The position numbers and the translations under genes were made by a program. Positions 1 to 9,377 of a stretch of 64,000 nucleotides of DNA are shown piece by piece. The stretch's first letter is position 1; each line of letters begins with the position of its first letter. The DNA comes from Serinibacter salmoneus (lineage in GTDB: Bacteria; Actinomycetota; Actinomycetes; Actinomycetales; Beutenbergiaceae), in contig NZ_PDJD01000001.1 of NCBI RefSeq assembly GCF_002563925.1, forward strand, positions 998,973 through 1,062,972. Reading direction: 5' to 3'. The notes under the pieces are model-generated. The model was not told the DNA's origin, made no database searches, and saw only the letters and a list, made by a program, of their open reading frames with translations.

Positions 1-996
1 TCGCTGGTGGACGTGGCGAACGAGCGCTTCCCGCGCCCCGATCGGCCCTGGACCGCTGCCGACACCCTCAAGAACGTGGTGCTCGCCGTCACGGCGCCCA
101 CGGGGGAGCGCGAGACGATCGTGGTGGGCCTGCCCGGTGACCGGGACGTGGACCTGAAGCGCCTGGAGGCGGCACTCGCGCCCGCCGAGGTGGAGGCCGC
201 TGGTCCGGATGACTTCGCGCGCCACCCCGAGTTGGTCAAGGGCTACATCGGCCCCGGTGTCATCGGCCCCAACGGTGCGCCGCGGGACGCGGAGGGTCAA
301 GGCGGGGCGGTGCGCTACCTGCTCGACCCGCGCGTGGTGGACGGGACGGCGTGGATCACCGGAGCGGATCGGGCCGATCACCACGTGTTCGGGCTGGTGG
401 CGGGTCGGGACTTCACTGCCGACGGCACGATCGACGTGGCCCAGGTGCGGGAAGGCGATGCGGCGCCGGACGGCTCCGGCCCGCTGGAACTGGCTCGCGG
501 CATCGAGATGGGCCACGTCTTCGACCTGGGGACGAAGTACTCCCAGGCCCTGGGGCTGACCGTGCTGGACGCGAACGGCAAGGCGCGTGTGGTGCACATG
601 GGCTCCTACGGGATCGGGGTCTCCCGTGCCGTGGCCGCACTTGCCGAGATCTACCACGACGACGCCGGGCTGACCTGGCCGGTGGCCGTGGCGCCCGCCC
701 AGGTGCACATCGTGGCGACGGGCAAGGACGAGACGGTGTTCGCCGCTGCGGAGGATCTCGCGCGGTCCGCTCAGGAGGCGGGGCTCGAGGTGCTCCTGGA
801 CGACCGCCGCAAGGTCTCACCCGGTGTGAAGTTCGCGGATGCGGAACTGCTGGGCATGCCGGTGGTCGTGGTCATCGGGCGCGGGCTCGCCTCCGGGGTG
901 ATCGAGGTGCGCGAGCGTGCCTCCGGCGACCGCCGCGAGGTTCCCGTGGCTCAGGCGCTCGGGGCGGTTCAGGAGTCGGTGGCCGCGGCGGGATAG
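1..996 (+). CDS. proS: Prolyl-tRNA synthetase, C-terminal part (5' end outside window)
   Basis: Charges tRNA-Pro with proline in the cytoplasm. The window opens inside the gene: the frame is open from base 1 and ends at TAG 994-996, giving 331 visible codons. The first part is the YbaK-like editing insertion domain of bacterial-type ProRS ([10 protein letters not shown], then [10 protein letters not shown]). Next comes the end of the class II catalytic core (GSYGIGVSR, motif 3 region), then the anticodon-binding domain (VHIVATGK and LLDDRR). The start lies upstream of the window. The last 28 bases overlap the convergent lipoprotein gene. The family call is firm; only the 3' part can be seen. 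Confidence 0.95.
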   Translation, partial: SLVDVANERFPRPDRPWTAADTLKNVVLAVTAPTGERETIVVGLPGDRDVDLKRLEAALAPAEVEAAGPDDFARHPELVKGYIGPGVIGPNGAPRDAEGQGGAVRYLLDPRVVDGTAWITGADRADHHVFGLVAGRDFTADGTIDVAQVREGDAAPDGSGPLELARGIEMGHVFDLGTKYSQALGLTVLDANGKARVVHMGSYGIGVSRAVAALAEIYHDDAGLTWPVAVAPAQVHIVATGKDETVFAAAEDLARSAQEAGLEVLLDDRRKVSPGVKFADAELLGMPVVVVIGRGLASGVIEVRERASGDRREVPVAQALGAVQESVAAAG

Positions 997-2009
997 CCGG
1001 GGAGGGCGGTCAGGTCGAGGGCGGCGCGCGGGGCCACCCGCTGGATCTCCAGCAGACTGGCCAACGCGCCGTCCACCGCGGTTGCGCGCAGCGCGGAGGG
1101 CAGCGGTGCCTGCACCCACAGCGCCACCAGGTCCGACTCGATGGCGGCGGCCGCCGCCGGGGTGGACTGTGCCACGCCGGCGGTGTCGTACAGCGCCGAA
1201 CGGGGATCCTGCGCGGTTCCGGCGAGCCCGCTCGCCACCGCCAGGTCGCTCGCGAGAGCGCGCAGTTCGCGGGCCCGCTCGAGGTAGTCCTCGGAGCCCT
1301 CCTCCGCCCGCGCCGCGAGGTACTCGTACGCGAAGCCGGCGGCGTCCAGGCCGCGGATGAGCTCCTGGGTCCCGGCCACCGATGCCAGGCGCCACGTGGC
1401 GGCCACGACCTGCGGCTGCTGCGGCGCCGGGGCCTCGGCGCCCGTGCTGTGCGCGAGGACCTGCGCGGCCCAGGCACGCCAGACCGCGACGGCGGTGTAC
1501 AGGTCCGCGACCTCGGCGCTCGGCGCTGCCCCGATCGCCTCGCGGGCATCCTGTGCGGCTCGGGAGAGCCCGTCCACGAGGGCCTGCGGCGAGATGTCCT
1601 CGTCGGCGTCCACTGCCTCGCCCGTCTCGCCGCCGTCCGGTCCCGCGCCGGAATCCGCTCCGGTATCGGTCGGCGTGTCGGGCCGTGCCGGCGGCTCCCA
1701 CTGCCCGCCCAGGAGGTCGGCCTGGGCCAGCGCGGCGTCCGCGACCTGAGCGACCTGATCGGCGAGGGCCTCGTCGGCCGTCAGCTCGCCGAGCGCCTCG
1801 GCGAGCTGCGCCGTCGCCAAGGACTGTGCCACCAGCGAGGCGCGCGCCGATTCGGCAGCATCGGCCGTGGGCAGCGGTTGCGGGGGCGTGTCCAGGCGCA
1901 CACCGCAACCGGCGAGGAGGACGGCCGCGCCGAGCGCCACCACCGCGCGGGCGGCCGCGGAACGCGGACGGCGGGTGACGGCATGAGTCGAGGAGGTCGG
2001 ACGAGGCAC
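969..2009 (-). CDS. DUF4439-type lipoprotein (ferritin-like fold), secreted
   Basis: 346 aa. The N-terminus has a basic stretch, a hydrophobic core and the lipobox LLAGC (cysteine near residue 35), so it is exported and lipid-anchored. An Asp/Gly/Pro-rich linker runs over about residues 130-155. The C-terminal half is an Ala-rich helical domain resembling DUF4439, a ferritin-like family of unknown function in actinobacteria; metal ligands are not obvious. The GTG start at 2009 has no clear ribosome binding site. The gene is convergent with proS and overlaps it by 28 bp. It is divergent from rimP, a neighbour arrangement common in this phylum. No biochemical role can be assigned. Confidence 0.75.
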   Translation of the reverse strand: MPRPTSSTHAVTRRPRSAAARAVVALGAAVLLAGCGVRLDTPPQPLPTADAAESARASLVAQSLATAQLAEALGELTADEALADQVAQVADAALAQADLLGGQWEPPARPDTPTDTGADSGAGPDGGETGEAVDADEDISPQALVDGLSRAAQDAREAIGAAPSAEVADLYTAVAVWRAWAAQVLAHSTGAEAPAPQQPQVVAATWRLASVAGTQELIRGLDAAGFAYEYLAARAEEGSEDYLERARELRALASDLAVASGLAGTAQDPRSALYDTAGVAQSTPAAAAAIESDLVALWVQAPLPSALRATAVDGALASLLEIQRVAPRAALDLTALPGYPAAATDS

Positions 2010-2106
2010 ACGGCAACGGTAGTCTTATCCGTCGCGCCGCGTTCGTACCCCACGCGCGGCGACGTGCAGGGACAACAGAGCCGGAAGCGGATGGAGCGAG
2101 CAGGAC

Positions 2107-2598
2107 ATGGCAGCGGATCGAGCACTCGCCCAACGCGTGGACGCGCTGGCACAGGCCGTGGTGGCTCCCCATGATCTCGTGGTGGAGAAGGTCGACGTCC
2201 GGCGGCGCTCCGGCGCGCGCGTGGTCGTGGTCACCCTCGACCTGCGTGAGGGGCCGGGCAGCCTCGACCTGGACCGGCTGGGTGATCTCTCCCGTGAGAT
2301 CTCCGCCGCGCTGGACGGGGCGGATGCCGTCCCCGGCGCCTACACGCTCGAGGTGACGACCCCCGGGGTGGGGCGGCCACTGACACAGCCGCGGCATTTC
2401 TCGCGGGCAACGGGGCGCCTGATCGAGGCGCGCCTGCGCGACGGCGCCCGGGTCCTCGGGCGTGTCAGCGGCGCCGAGCCACAGCCCGATGGCTCGGTAA
2501 CGCTCGAGGTCGCCGGTTCGCCGCGCACGGTGGCCTATGCAGACATTGCCGACGCGACCGTCCAGGTCGAGCTGCGTCGGGTGAAGGAGGACGACTGA
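2107..2598 (+). CDS. rimP: Ribosome maturation factor RimP
   Basis: 163 aa, about the usual family length. RimP binds the pre-30S particle and helps S12/S19 assembly. The N-terminal alpha/beta domain carries [11 protein letters not shown] and a [13 protein letters not shown] segment. The C-terminal SH3-like barrel starts near the family motif [14 protein letters not shown] (about residues 78-92). It is first in the rimP-nusA-ylxR-infB-rbfA transcription unit and its stop overlaps the nusA start (TGATG). The ATG at 2107 follows a weak AGGA. A plausible promoter with TAGTCT near 2021 would give a leader of about 80 nt. Confidence 0.95.
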   Translation: MAADRALAQRVDALAQAVVAPHDLVVEKVDVRRRSGARVVVVTLDLREGPGSLDLDRLGDLSREISAALDGADAVPGAYTLEVTTPGVGRPLTQPRHFSRATGRLIEARLRDGARVLGRVSGAEPQPDGSVTLEVAGSPRTVAYADIADATVQVELRRVKEDD

Positions 2599-3608
2599 TG
2601 GACATCGACATGGCCACGCTGCGCATGATCGAGCGCGAGCGGGAGATCCCGCTGGACGTGCTCGTGGGTGCGATCGAGCAGGCACTGCTGACCGCGTACG
2701 AGAAGACCCCCGACGCACGCGCCGGTGCCCGGGTCGAGGTCGACAGGTCGAGCGGGCACGTGAGCGTTCTGGTCTCCGAGACGATCGGTGAGGGAGAGGA
2801 GGCGGTCACCCACGAGGTGGACGACACCCCGGCCGGGTTCGGCCGGGTGGCCACCGCCACCGCCCGCAGCGTGATCGTGCAGCGGCTTCGGGACGCCGAG
2901 GACGAGCAGGTGCTCGGCACCTTCAAGGGCTCCCAGATGCAGTTGATCACCGGTGTGGTGCAGCAGGGAGGTCGGCACGGCACCATCCTGGTGGACCTCG
3001 GCGGCGGGGTCGAGGGCGCCCTGCCCCCACACGAGCAGGTGCCCGGAGAGGACCTCCCGCACGGCACCCGCATCAAGGCGTACGTGACGGATGTCTCCCG
3101 CGGCATGCGCGGACCGAACATCACCCTCTCGCGCACGCACCCGAACTTCGTCAAGCGGCTCTTCGAGCACGAGGTTCCCGAGGTCGCCGACGGCAGCGTG
3201 GAGATCATGGCGTTGGCCCGCGAGGCGGGTCACCGCAGCAAGGTGGCCGTGCGCTCGAACGTTGCCGGACTCGGCGCGAAGGGGGCCTGCATCGGCCCAA
3301 TGGGACAGCGGGTGCGCGCCGTCATGGCCGAGCTACGGGGTGAGAAGATCGACATCGTCGACTACGTCGAGGACCCGGCACGCTTCGTCGCGGCGGCGCT
3401 CTCGCCGTCCCGCGTGTCCTCGGTCACGGTGGTGGACCCCGAGGCGCGGACCGCGCGCGTGGTGGTGCCGGACTATCAGCTCTCGCTCGCCATCGGCAAG
3501 GAGGGTCAGAATGCCCGTCTCGCCGCGCGCCTGACCGGCTGGAAGATCGACATCCACTCCGACGCCGAGGGCGAGGCCGACCAGCGTGGCGGCTCCGAGC
3601 GGTCCTGA
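2598..3608 (+). CDS. nusA: Transcription termination/antitermination factor NusA
   Basis: 336 aa, the short actinobacterial form without the extra C-terminal acidic repeats of enterobacterial NusA. It binds RNA polymerase and nascent RNA, and modulates pausing, termination and rRNA antitermination. The NusA N-domain (about 1-125) is followed by an S1 domain (about 130-200, [11 protein letters not shown]) and two KH domains. KH1 contains [16 protein letters not shown]2 contains [21 protein letters not shown]. The start ATG overlaps the rimP stop, indicating translational coupling. Confidence 0.97.
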   Translation: MDIDMATLRMIEREREIPLDVLVGAIEQALLTAYEKTPDARAGARVEVDRSSGHVSVLVSETIGEGEEAVTHEVDDTPAGFGRVATATARSVIVQRLRDAEDEQVLGTFKGSQMQLITGVVQQGGRHGTILVDLGGGVEGALPPHEQVPGEDLPHGTRIKAYVTDVSRGMRGPNITLSRTHPNFVKRLFEHEVPEVADGSVEIMALAREAGHRSKVAVRSNVAGLGAKGACIGPMGQRVRAVMAELRGEKIDIVDYVEDPARFVAAALSPSRVSSVTVVDPEARTARVVVPDYQLSLAIGKEGQNARLAARLTGWKIDIHSDAEGEADQRGGSERS

Positions 3609-3623
3609 GGCGGGGGTACACTG

Positions 3624-3974
3624 ATGGGCGGGTCCGCGTTCCGGACACCGCGTCCACTGCGCTCTTCTGCCCACCTCAACCCGTCCCAGGACGGTCTCGG
3701 TGGTGCCGGGGTGCGTACGTGCATCGGGTGCAGGGAACGCGGACGTCGTGCCGACCTCGTGCGTCTGATCGCCCGGGGAGAGCGCGTCGTGGTCGATGAG
3801 CGCGCCAGCGCCCCCGGGAGGGGAGCGTGGTTGCACTGTCGATCTGCCTGCCTCGAGCAGGCGGTACGGCGCCGCGCGATCGGACGGGCACTGCGAATGC
3901 AGGGTCCGATCGATGATCACGCGGTGTGGACATGGTTCGGCGCGATCGAGCGCGCCGAGCATCGAGTCGAGTAG
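3624..3974 (+). CDS. ylxR: YlxR/RnpM family RNA-binding protein (DUF448)
   Basis: 116 aa from ATG 3624, or 87 aa if translation begins at the in-frame GTG 3711, just before the conserved RTCIGCRERG motif. The core matches DUF448: Cys-x-x-Cys near the start, RRADLVRLIA, then GRGAWLH and CLEQAVRRRAIGRAL. YlxR sits between nusA and infB in most Gram-positive bacteria. In Bacillus it binds RNase P RNA and was renamed RnpM. The first 29 codons look unlike the family, so the shorter start deserves weight. It probably belongs to the same operon. Confidence 0.9.
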   Translation: MGGSAFRTPRPLRSSAHLNPSQDGLGGAGVRTCIGCRERGRRADLVRLIARGERVVVDERASAPGRGAWLHCRSACLEQAVRRRAIGRALRMQGPIDDHAVWTWFGAIERAEHRVE

Positions 3975-3984
3975 TGAGAGCGGG

Positions 3985-4079
3985 TTGACACGCCGATGGG
4001 CACCCGATGAGTACTCAGTAATGAGCTCGAACCACTGAACGCGGTCCTCCCTCTCCGGGCGGACCGGAGAAGGAGAGTT
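3985..4079 (+). promoter_or_regulatory. infB upstream region: -35-like box, palindrome and hairpin before the start
   Basis: Between ylxR and infB there is a perfect -35 consensus TTGACA (3985-3990), a 10-bp palindrome TGAGTACTCA (4008-4017) in the expected -10 zone, and a hairpin with arms TCTCCGG (4052-4058) and CCGGAGA (4064-4070). The hairpin ends directly before the Shine-Dalgarno AGGAG (4071-4075). This may be an internal promoter with structure that modulates infB translation; no -10 is a good match, so the promoter reading is tentative. Confidence 0.4.
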
Positions 4080-7010
4080 GTGGCAAAGGTCCGAGTCCAC
4101 GAGCTCGCGCGCGAGCTAGGGATCGACAGCAAGACGATGCTGGCCCGGCTGCAGGAGATGGGGGAGTACGCCAAGGCGGCGTCCTCGACCATCGAGGCAC
4201 CGGTCGTGCGTCGTGTCCGCGAGAAGTACCCCGTCGCCGAGACGGAGAAGAAGTCGGCCGCACAGACGGCCAAGAAGCCGGCCGCCGAGACGGAGCAGAA
4301 GCCGGCCAAGAAGCCCGCGCCGAAGCCGGCACCCGAACCCGCCGCCGAGGCTCCCGTAACCCGGGAGCCGAAGGCGGCACAGGAGCCCGCCGCCGAGGCG
4401 ACGCCTGCGCCGAGCTCGCAGGGCCCGGCCGAGGCCCCGGCCCCGTCGGCACCCGCAGCAGACGCCCCCGCGGCCGAGGCCGGCGATGCTCGCCGCGCCC
4501 CGAAGCCCGGTGGCCCCAAGCCCCCGACCCCCGGCCCCAAGCCGGGCGGCCAGCGCTCGGGTGGCTCGAACCGGCCGGGTAACAACCCGTTCGCGTCCTC
4601 GCAGGGCATGCCGCGCCCCGGTGGTGGGGGTGGCGAAGGACGCCGCGGCGGCTCCGCGCGTCCGGGTAACAACCCGTTTGCGTCCTCGCAGGGCATGCCG
4701 CGCCCCGGTGGCAGCGGTGGCAGTGGCGGTCCCCGCCCCGGGCAGCGCCCGGGCGCGCAGGCCGGTCCTGGTGGACCGCGTCCCGGACCCGGCGCAGCCG
4801 GACCCCGCCCGGGTGGCGGCGGCGGCCAGCGCGAGGGTCAGCGTGACGGTCAGCGCTCCGGTGGCGGCCCCCGTCCCGGCGGTCCCCGCCCCTCGCCCGC
4901 CGCGATGCCCGGCCGCAGTGCGGTCGGTCGCCCCGGCGCACCCGCCCGTGGTGGTGGCGGCGGTGGCGGTCGTGGTCGTGGCGGTCAGGGTGGCGGTCCC
5001 GGTGGACCCGGCGGTGGCGGCGGCTTCGGCGGTCGTCCCGGTGGCGGCGGCGGTCGCGGTGGTCGCGGTGGGACGCAGGGTGCGTTCGGTCGCGCCGGCG
5101 GCAAGCCGGTGCGCGCACGCAAGTCGCGCCGCGCGAAGCGCCAGGAGTTCGAGCAGATGTCCGCGCCGTCGGTCGGCGGTGTCCAGGTCCCCCGTGGCGA
5201 CGGCACCACCGAGGTGCGTATTCGCCGCGGAGCGAGCCTGTCGGACTTCGCCGACCGGATCGATGCGAACCCCGCGAGCCTGGTGACCGTGCTGTTCCAC
5301 CTCGGTGAGATGGCCACCGTCACCCAGGCGCTGGACGAGGGCACCTTCGAGGCCCTGGGCGCCGAGCTCGGCTACGTCATCAAGATCGTCTCGCCCGAGG
5401 ACGAGGAGCGCGAGCTGCTCGGCCAGTTCGACATCGACCTGGACGCCGAGGCCGAGGCCGAGGGCGACGAGGACCTGAGCCCGCGTGCACCGGTCGTGAC
5501 CGTGATGGGTCACGTCGACCACGGTAAGACGAAGCTGCTGGACGCCGTCCGCTCCACCGATGTGGTCGCGGGCGAGGCCGGTGGCATCACCCAGCACATC
5601 GGCGCCTACCAGGTCTCGGTGGAGCACGAGGGTGAGCCGCGCAAGATCACCTTCATCGACACCCCGGGTCACGAGGCGTTCACCGCCATGCGTGCCCGTG
5701 GTGCCGACGTCACCGACATCGCGATCCTCGTGGTCGCCGCGGACGACGGCGTGATGCCCCAGACCGTGGAGGCCCTCAACCACGCCCAGGCGGCCGGTGT
5801 GCCGATCGTCGTGGCCGTGAACAAGGTCGACAAGGAGGGGGCGAACCCCGACAAGGTGATGCAGCAGCTCACCGAGTACAACCTTGTGGCCGAGGCCTAC
5901 GGCGGCGACACGATGTTCGTCAACGTCTCGGCGCTGCGCCGCCAGGGCCTGGACGAGCTCCTCGAGGCCGTGCTGCTCACCGCCGACGCCGCCCTGGACC
6001 TGCGGGCCAACCCCGACAAGGACGCCCGCGGTATCGCCATCGAGGCGAACCTGGACAAGGGTCGCGGCGCCGTTGCGACGGTGCTGGTGCAGTCCGGGAC
6101 CCTGCACGTGGGTGACGCGATCGTGGCCGGTACCGCCTACGGACGCGTGCGTGCCATGTTCGGTGACCACGGCGAGAGCCTCAGCGAGGCCATCCCGTCC
6201 ACGCCGGTGCAGGTGCTCGGGCTGTCCTCGGTGCCGCGCGCCGGTGACACCTTCCTGGTGGCGCCGGATGACCGCACCGCCCGTCAGATCGCCGACAAGC
6301 GCGATGCCGCCGACCGTGCCGCCCTGCTGGCCAAGCGCCGTAAGCGCATGAGCCTGGAGGACTTCACCCAGGCCGTGGAGGCCGGCAAGGTCACCACGCT
6401 CAACCTGGTCATCAAGGGTGACGTGTCCGGTGCCGTGGAGGCGCTCGAGGACGCGCTGCTCAAGATCGACGTGGGCGACGAGGTCGACCTGCGGATCATC
6501 CACCGCGGTGTGGGTGCCATCACGCAGAACGACGTCAACCTGGCCACGGTCGACAACGCCGTGGTGATCGGGTTCAACGTGCGGCCGGATGTGCGGGTCT
6601 CCGAGCTCGCCGATCGTGAGGGTGTCGACATCCGGTACTACTCGGTCATCTACCAGGCGATCGAGGACGTGGAGAGCTCCCTCAAGGGCATGCTCAAGCC
6701 GATCTACGAGGAGGTGCAGCTCGGGACGGCGGAGATCCGTCAGATCTTCCGCAGCTCCAAGTTCGGCAACATCGCCGGGTCGATCGTGCGGTCGGGTCTC
6801 ATCCGCCGCAACGCCTCCGCGCGCGTGCTGCGCAACGGTGTCGTCATCGGGGAGGGCGTCAAGATCGAGTCGCTGCGCCGGGAGAAGGACGATGTCACCG
6901 AGGTCCGCGAGGGCTTCGAGTGCGGCATCAGCCTCGGGTCGTTCAACGACCTGCGGGAGGGTGACGTCATCGAGACCTTCGAGAACCGGGAGAAGGAGCG
7001 CTCGGCATGA
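4080..7010 (+). CDS. infB: Translation initiation factor IF-2
   Basis: 976 aa. This GTPase brings fMet-tRNA to the 30S subunit and promotes subunit joining. The GTG start ([14 protein letters not shown]) follows AGGAG by 4 nt. The order is an IF2 N-terminal domain (about 1-55), a long Ala/Pro/Gly/Arg-rich disordered region (about 56-340) with an internal repeat, a second IF2_N module (about 375-430), then the G domain with G1 GHVDHGKT (about residue 476), G3 DTPGHE (about 527) and G4 NKVD (about 580). Domains II-IV follow. The C-domain binds initiator tRNA. The stop overlaps rbfA (ATGA). Large disordered N-terminal regions are typical of actinobacterial IF-2. Confidence 0.98.
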   Translation: MAKVRVHELARELGIDSKTMLARLQEMGEYAKAASSTIEAPVVRRVREKYPVAETEKKSAAQTAKKPAAETEQKPAKKPAPKPAPEPAAEAPVTREPKAAQEPAAEATPAPSSQGPAEAPAPSAPAADAPAAEAGDARRAPKPGGPKPPTPGPKPGGQRSGGSNRPGNNPFASSQGMPRPGGGGGEGRRGGSARPGNNPFASSQGMPRPGGSGGSGGPRPGQRPGAQAGPGGPRPGPGAAGPRPGGGGGQREGQRDGQRSGGGPRPGGPRPSPAAMPGRSAVGRPGAPARGGGGGGGRGRGGQGGGPGGPGGGGGFGGRPGGGGGRGGRGGTQGAFGRAGGKPVRARKSRRAKRQEFEQMSAPSVGGVQVPRGDGTTEVRIRRGASLSDFADRIDANPASLVTVLFHLGEMATVTQALDEGTFEALGAELGYVIKIVSPEDEERELLGQFDIDLDAEAEAEGDEDLSPRAPVVTVMGHVDHGKTKLLDAVRSTDVVAGEAGGITQHIGAYQVSVEHEGEPRKITFIDTPGHEAFTAMRARGADVTDIAILVVAADDGVMPQTVEALNHAQAAGVPIVVAVNKVDKEGANPDKVMQQLTEYNLVAEAYGGDTMFVNVSALRRQGLDELLEAVLLTADAALDLRANPDKDARGIAIEANLDKGRGAVATVLVQSGTLHVGDAIVAGTAYGRVRAMFGDHGESLSEAIPSTPVQVLGLSSVPRAGDTFLVAPDDRTARQIADKRDAADRAALLAKRRKRMSLEDFTQAVEAGKVTTLNLVIKGDVSGAVEALEDALLKIDVGDEVDLRIIHRGVGAITQNDVNLATVDNAVVIGFNVRPDVRVSELADREGVDIRYYSVIYQAIEDVESSLKGMLKPIYEEVQLGTAEIRQIFRSSKFGNIAGSIVRSGLIRRNASARVLRNGVVIGEGVKIESLRREKDDVTEVREGFECGISLGSFNDLREGDVIETFENREKERSA
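4567..4713 (+). repeat. Tandem repeat inside infB encoding [18 protein letters not shown]
   Basis: Two in-frame near-identical copies starting near 4571 and 4661 encode [18 protein letters not shown], separated by a Gly/Arg-rich spacer. The flanking 4730-5090 is a low-complexity Gly/Pro/Arg stretch. This is a protein-level repeat in a disordered region, not a mobile repeat. Confidence 0.8.
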
Positions 7011-7477
7011 CCGGGAACACTCGGGCCATCCGCCTGGGTGAGTCGATCAAGACGATCGTCGCGACGATGCTCGAGAAGCGGGTCAAGGACCCGCGACTCG
7101 GGTTCGTCACGGTCACCGACGTGGAGGTCACCCGCGACCTGCAGCACGCCACCGTGTTCTACACGGTGCTCGGCTCACCGGAGGAGGTGACCGCCACGCA
7201 GGCGGCGCTGGAGTCCGCGAAGGGACTGCTGCGCAGCGAGGTCGGGAAGCGGACGGGGGTGCGGTTCACGCCGTCGCTCACCTTCCGGCTCGACTCCGCG
7301 CCGCAGTCCGCCGCGGACATCGCCGAGGCGCTGCGGGTGGCCGCGGCCCGCGACGCCGAGCTGCGCAAGAGTGCCGAGGGTGCCCAGTACGCCGGCGAGG
7401 CCGACCCGTACAAGCAGGCCGGCGATTCGCAGGCCGACGCAGCACAGGCCGACACAGCGCAGGCCGGCGAGGCCTGA
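7007..7477 (+). CDS. rbfA: 30S ribosome-binding factor RbfA
   Basis: 156 aa. RbfA is a KH-fold protein that binds immature 30S subunits near 16S helix 1 and aids late maturation and cold adaptation. The core (about 1-115) has [20 protein letters not shown] and [14 protein letters not shown]-type family segments. The last 40 residues are a repetitive Ala/Gln/Asp tail ([13 protein letters not shown]), probably unstructured. The ATG overlaps the infB stop by four bases. The truB frame runs through its 3' end. Confidence 0.95.
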   Translation: MTGNTRAIRLGESIKTIVATMLEKRVKDPRLGFVTVTDVEVTRDLQHATVFYTVLGSPEEVTATQAALESAKGLLRSEVGKRTGVRFTPSLTFRLDSAPQSAADIAEALRVAAARDAELRKSAEGAQYAGEADPYKQAGDSQADAAQADTAQAGEA

Positions 7478-8432
7478 GCTGAGCACGCACGAGCACGAGA
7501 GGCCGTCCGGGGATCCCCCGGACGGCCTCCTCGTGCTGGACAAGCCCGCCGGGTGGACCTCGCACGACGTGGTGGCCCGCTGCCGTCGGCTGCTGGGCAC
7601 CAAGAAGGTCGGCCACGCCGGGACCCTGGACCCGATGGCCACCGGGGTGCTGGTGCTCGGCGTGGGCCGCGCCACCCGGTTGCTCACCTACGTGGTGGGA
7701 GCCGACAAGACCTACGAGGCCACGATCCGTCTCGGCCAGGACACCCTGACCGATGACGCGGAGGGCGAGATCACCGCCGCGCGCGGTGCCTGCGACGTGG
7801 CGCCGCAGGCGGTGCACGACGGCGTGGCCCGGCTTCGCGGGGACATCCAGCAGGTGCCCTCCGCGGTGAGCGCCATCAAGATCCAGGGCAAGCGCAGCTA
7901 CGCCCGGGTGCGGGCCGGCGAGGAGGTCGCGCTCGCCGCCAGGCCCGTGCACATCGCCCAGTTCGCGATCCACACGATCACTCCCGGCGCGGCCGCCGAC
8001 GGCACCGCGGTGCTCGACGTGACCGCCACCGTCACCTGCTCCTCCGGCACCTACATCCGCGCGCTGGCGCGCGACCTCGGTGCCCACCTGGGCTGCGGCG
8101 GCCATCTCACGGCGCTGCGCCGCACCCGCGTGGGCGGGTTCCCGATCGCCGGCGCCCTGCCGCAGGAGGCCATCACCGAGGCGGACCAGGCGCCCTCGCC
8201 GCGGGTGCGCGACGCCGTCGTGCCCAGCGCCGTGGCCGCCGAGCACATCCTGCCGGTGCGGCGCGTGGGGCCCGAGGAGGCCGCCGACCTCGGTCACGGT
8301 CGTTGGCTGGCGCCCACCGGGAGCCCCGAGCCCGTGGCCGCTCTCGGGCCCGGGGGTGAGCTGCTCGCGATCCTGCGCGACGAGGAGCGCCGGGGCGGGC
8401 TGCGCGCGCGCCCCGTCATCGTCTTTGCCTGA
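7371..8432 (+). CDS. truB: tRNA pseudouridine-55 synthase TruB (start uncertain)
   Basis: Makes pseudouridine 55 in the T-loop of tRNAs. The first family-like residues are GLLVLDKPAGWTSHDVV (from about 7521). The catalytic Asp lies in GHAGTLDPMATGVL, followed by the KTYEATIRLGQ strand and a C-terminal domain. Start problem: the only in-frame GTG codons upstream are 7371 and 7380, both deep inside rbfA, and they would add about 50 residues rich in Arg, Pro and Thr that do not look like TruB. A CTG at 7479, two bases after the rbfA stop, would give a normal N-terminus. Function is firm; the start is not. Confidence 0.93.
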   Translation: MPRVPSTPARPTRTSRPAIRRPTQHRPTQRRPARPELSTHEHERPSGDPPDGLLVLDKPAGWTSHDVVARCRRLLGTKKVGHAGTLDPMATGVLVLGVGRATRLLTYVVGADKTYEATIRLGQDTLTDDAEGEITAARGACDVAPQAVHDGVARLRGDIQQVPSAVSAIKIQGKRSYARVRAGEEVALAARPVHIAQFAIHTITPGAAADGTAVLDVTATVTCSSGTYIRALARDLGAHLGCGGHLTALRRTRVGGFPIAGALPQEAITEADQAPSPRVRDAVVPSAVAAEHILPVRRVGPEEAADLGHGRWLAPTGSPEPVAALGPGGELLAILRDEERRGGLRARPVIVFA

Positions 8433-8500
8433 GCGGGCTGCTCTCCTCACCCCCGCGACGTCGTTCAGCGCCCGCCCAGGCGATCTCCAGGATCCGGCGC

Positions 8501-8506
8501 GAGAAT
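8501..8506 (+). promoter_or_regulatory. -10 element (GAGAAT) for a leaderless transcript
   Basis: GAGAAT ends 6 nt before the GTG of the hydrolase gene at 8513, with no Shine-Dalgarno in between. Transcription should start at or next to the start codon. Confidence 0.5.
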
Positions 8507-8512
8507 GACACG

Positions 8513-9238
8513 GTGAGCGATCATCCACCCCTCCTGCCGATCCGCTTCCCGGGCGCCCGCATCGGCGACCTGTGGGCCGTGGCGACGGGGGAGGGACCGC
8601 CCCTGGTCCTCCTGCACGGCAACTCCGAGGACCACCACGTCTTCGACGCCCTGGTGCCGATGCTGGCGTCCCGCTACACCCTCATCGGCCTGGACTCCCG
8701 CGGTCACGGACTCTCCCCGCGCGGTGGCGTGGACCTGCGCATCGCGGACATGGCCGACGATGTGGCCGCCACCCTGCAGGGCCTCGGGCTGGCGGGGGTG
8801 CCGGTGCTCGGATTCTCCGACGGTGGCAACATCGCGCTCGAACTGGCGCTGCGCCACCCGGACCTCGTCGGCGCCCTGGTGCTGGTCGGCGCGAACCTGT
8901 TCCCCGGCGGACTGAAGCCGGTCTCGAAGGTGACCACCGACGTCGCGCACGCCGTGGCGCACACCACGGCGCGCGTGCTGCCCGGGCTGCGCACCCTCTC
9001 GCAGCGGCTCGGTCTCATGGTGACCGACCCGAACATCGACCCGGCGGCGCTCGGGCGGATCGCGGTGCCCGCGCTCGTGGTGGTGGGGGAGCGGGACGTG
9101 ATCCGGCCCGAGCACAGCCGCCTCATCGCCGACTCCCTGGCCCGCGGGGACCTGGTGGAGATCCCCGGTGTGGGCCACATGATCCCGCGCGAGGCGCCGG
9201 GCGAGTTGGCCGCCCTCGTGCGCGGACTCCTCGGCTGA
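8513..9238 (+). CDS. Alpha/beta hydrolase
   Basis: 241 aa, the usual size of a single-domain alpha/beta hydrolase, with no signal peptide. The oxyanion-hole region is LLHGNSED, the nucleophile elbow is GFSDGG (Ser about 104), the acid is in VVGERDVI and the base His is in GVGHMIP. All parts of the catalytic triad are present, so it should be an active esterase/lipase-like enzyme, but the substrate cannot be read. It stands between truB and ribF and appears to have its own leaderless promoter, so it is probably an insertion relative to the conserved order. Confidence 0.85.
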   Translation: MSDHPPLLPIRFPGARIGDLWAVATGEGPPLVLLHGNSEDHHVFDALVPMLASRYTLIGLDSRGHGLSPRGGVDLRIADMADDVAATLQGLGLAGVPVLGFSDGGNIALELALRHPDLVGALVLVGANLFPGGLKPVSKVTTDVAHAVAHTTARVLPGLRTLSQRLGLMVTDPNIDPAALGRIAVPALVVVGERDVIRPEHSRLIADSLARGDLVEIPGVGHMIPREAPGELAALVRGLLG

Positions 9239-9339
9239 CCGCCGAGGCCGTACCGCCTGCGCCCAGCCCGTGCTCTGCGGGCACGGTCTCGGCGCGCGGG
9301 GCACGGACCCGCGGCGTGGGCGCTTCTCGGGACGGGCCG

Positions 9340-9361
9340 GTGCACGGGCATCGCCGTGCAC
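9340..9361 (+). terminator. Hairpin directly before the ribF promoter
   Basis: Arms GTGCACGG (9340-9347) and CCGTGCAC (9354-9361) with a 6-nt loop. No T-run follows. It could end the hydrolase transcript; it also lies only 4 bp before the ribF -10 element. Confidence 0.4.
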
Positions 9362-9365
9362 GCGT

Positions 9366-9371
9366 GAGAAT
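9366..9371 (+). promoter_or_regulatory. -10 element (GAGAAT) for leaderless ribF
   Basis: GAGAAT ends 6 nt before the ribF GTG at 9378. No ribosome binding site is present. The same hexamer and spacing precede the hydrolase gene 865 bp upstream. Confidence 0.5.
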
Positions 9372-9377
9372 GGGGGC

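Noticed and set aside
817-2718. 633-codon minus-strand frame across proS, the lipoprotein gene and rimP
   Set aside because: It overlaps three supported genes and has an Arg/Gly/Pro composition typical of GC-rich shadow frames.
4116-6503. 795-codon open frame opposite infB
   Set aside because: Shadow frame over a proven gene; composition is extreme and no motif is present.
9239-9377. FMN riboswitch before ribF
   Set aside because: The gap is only 139 bp, shows none of the conserved RFN helices, and ribF appears to be leaderless.
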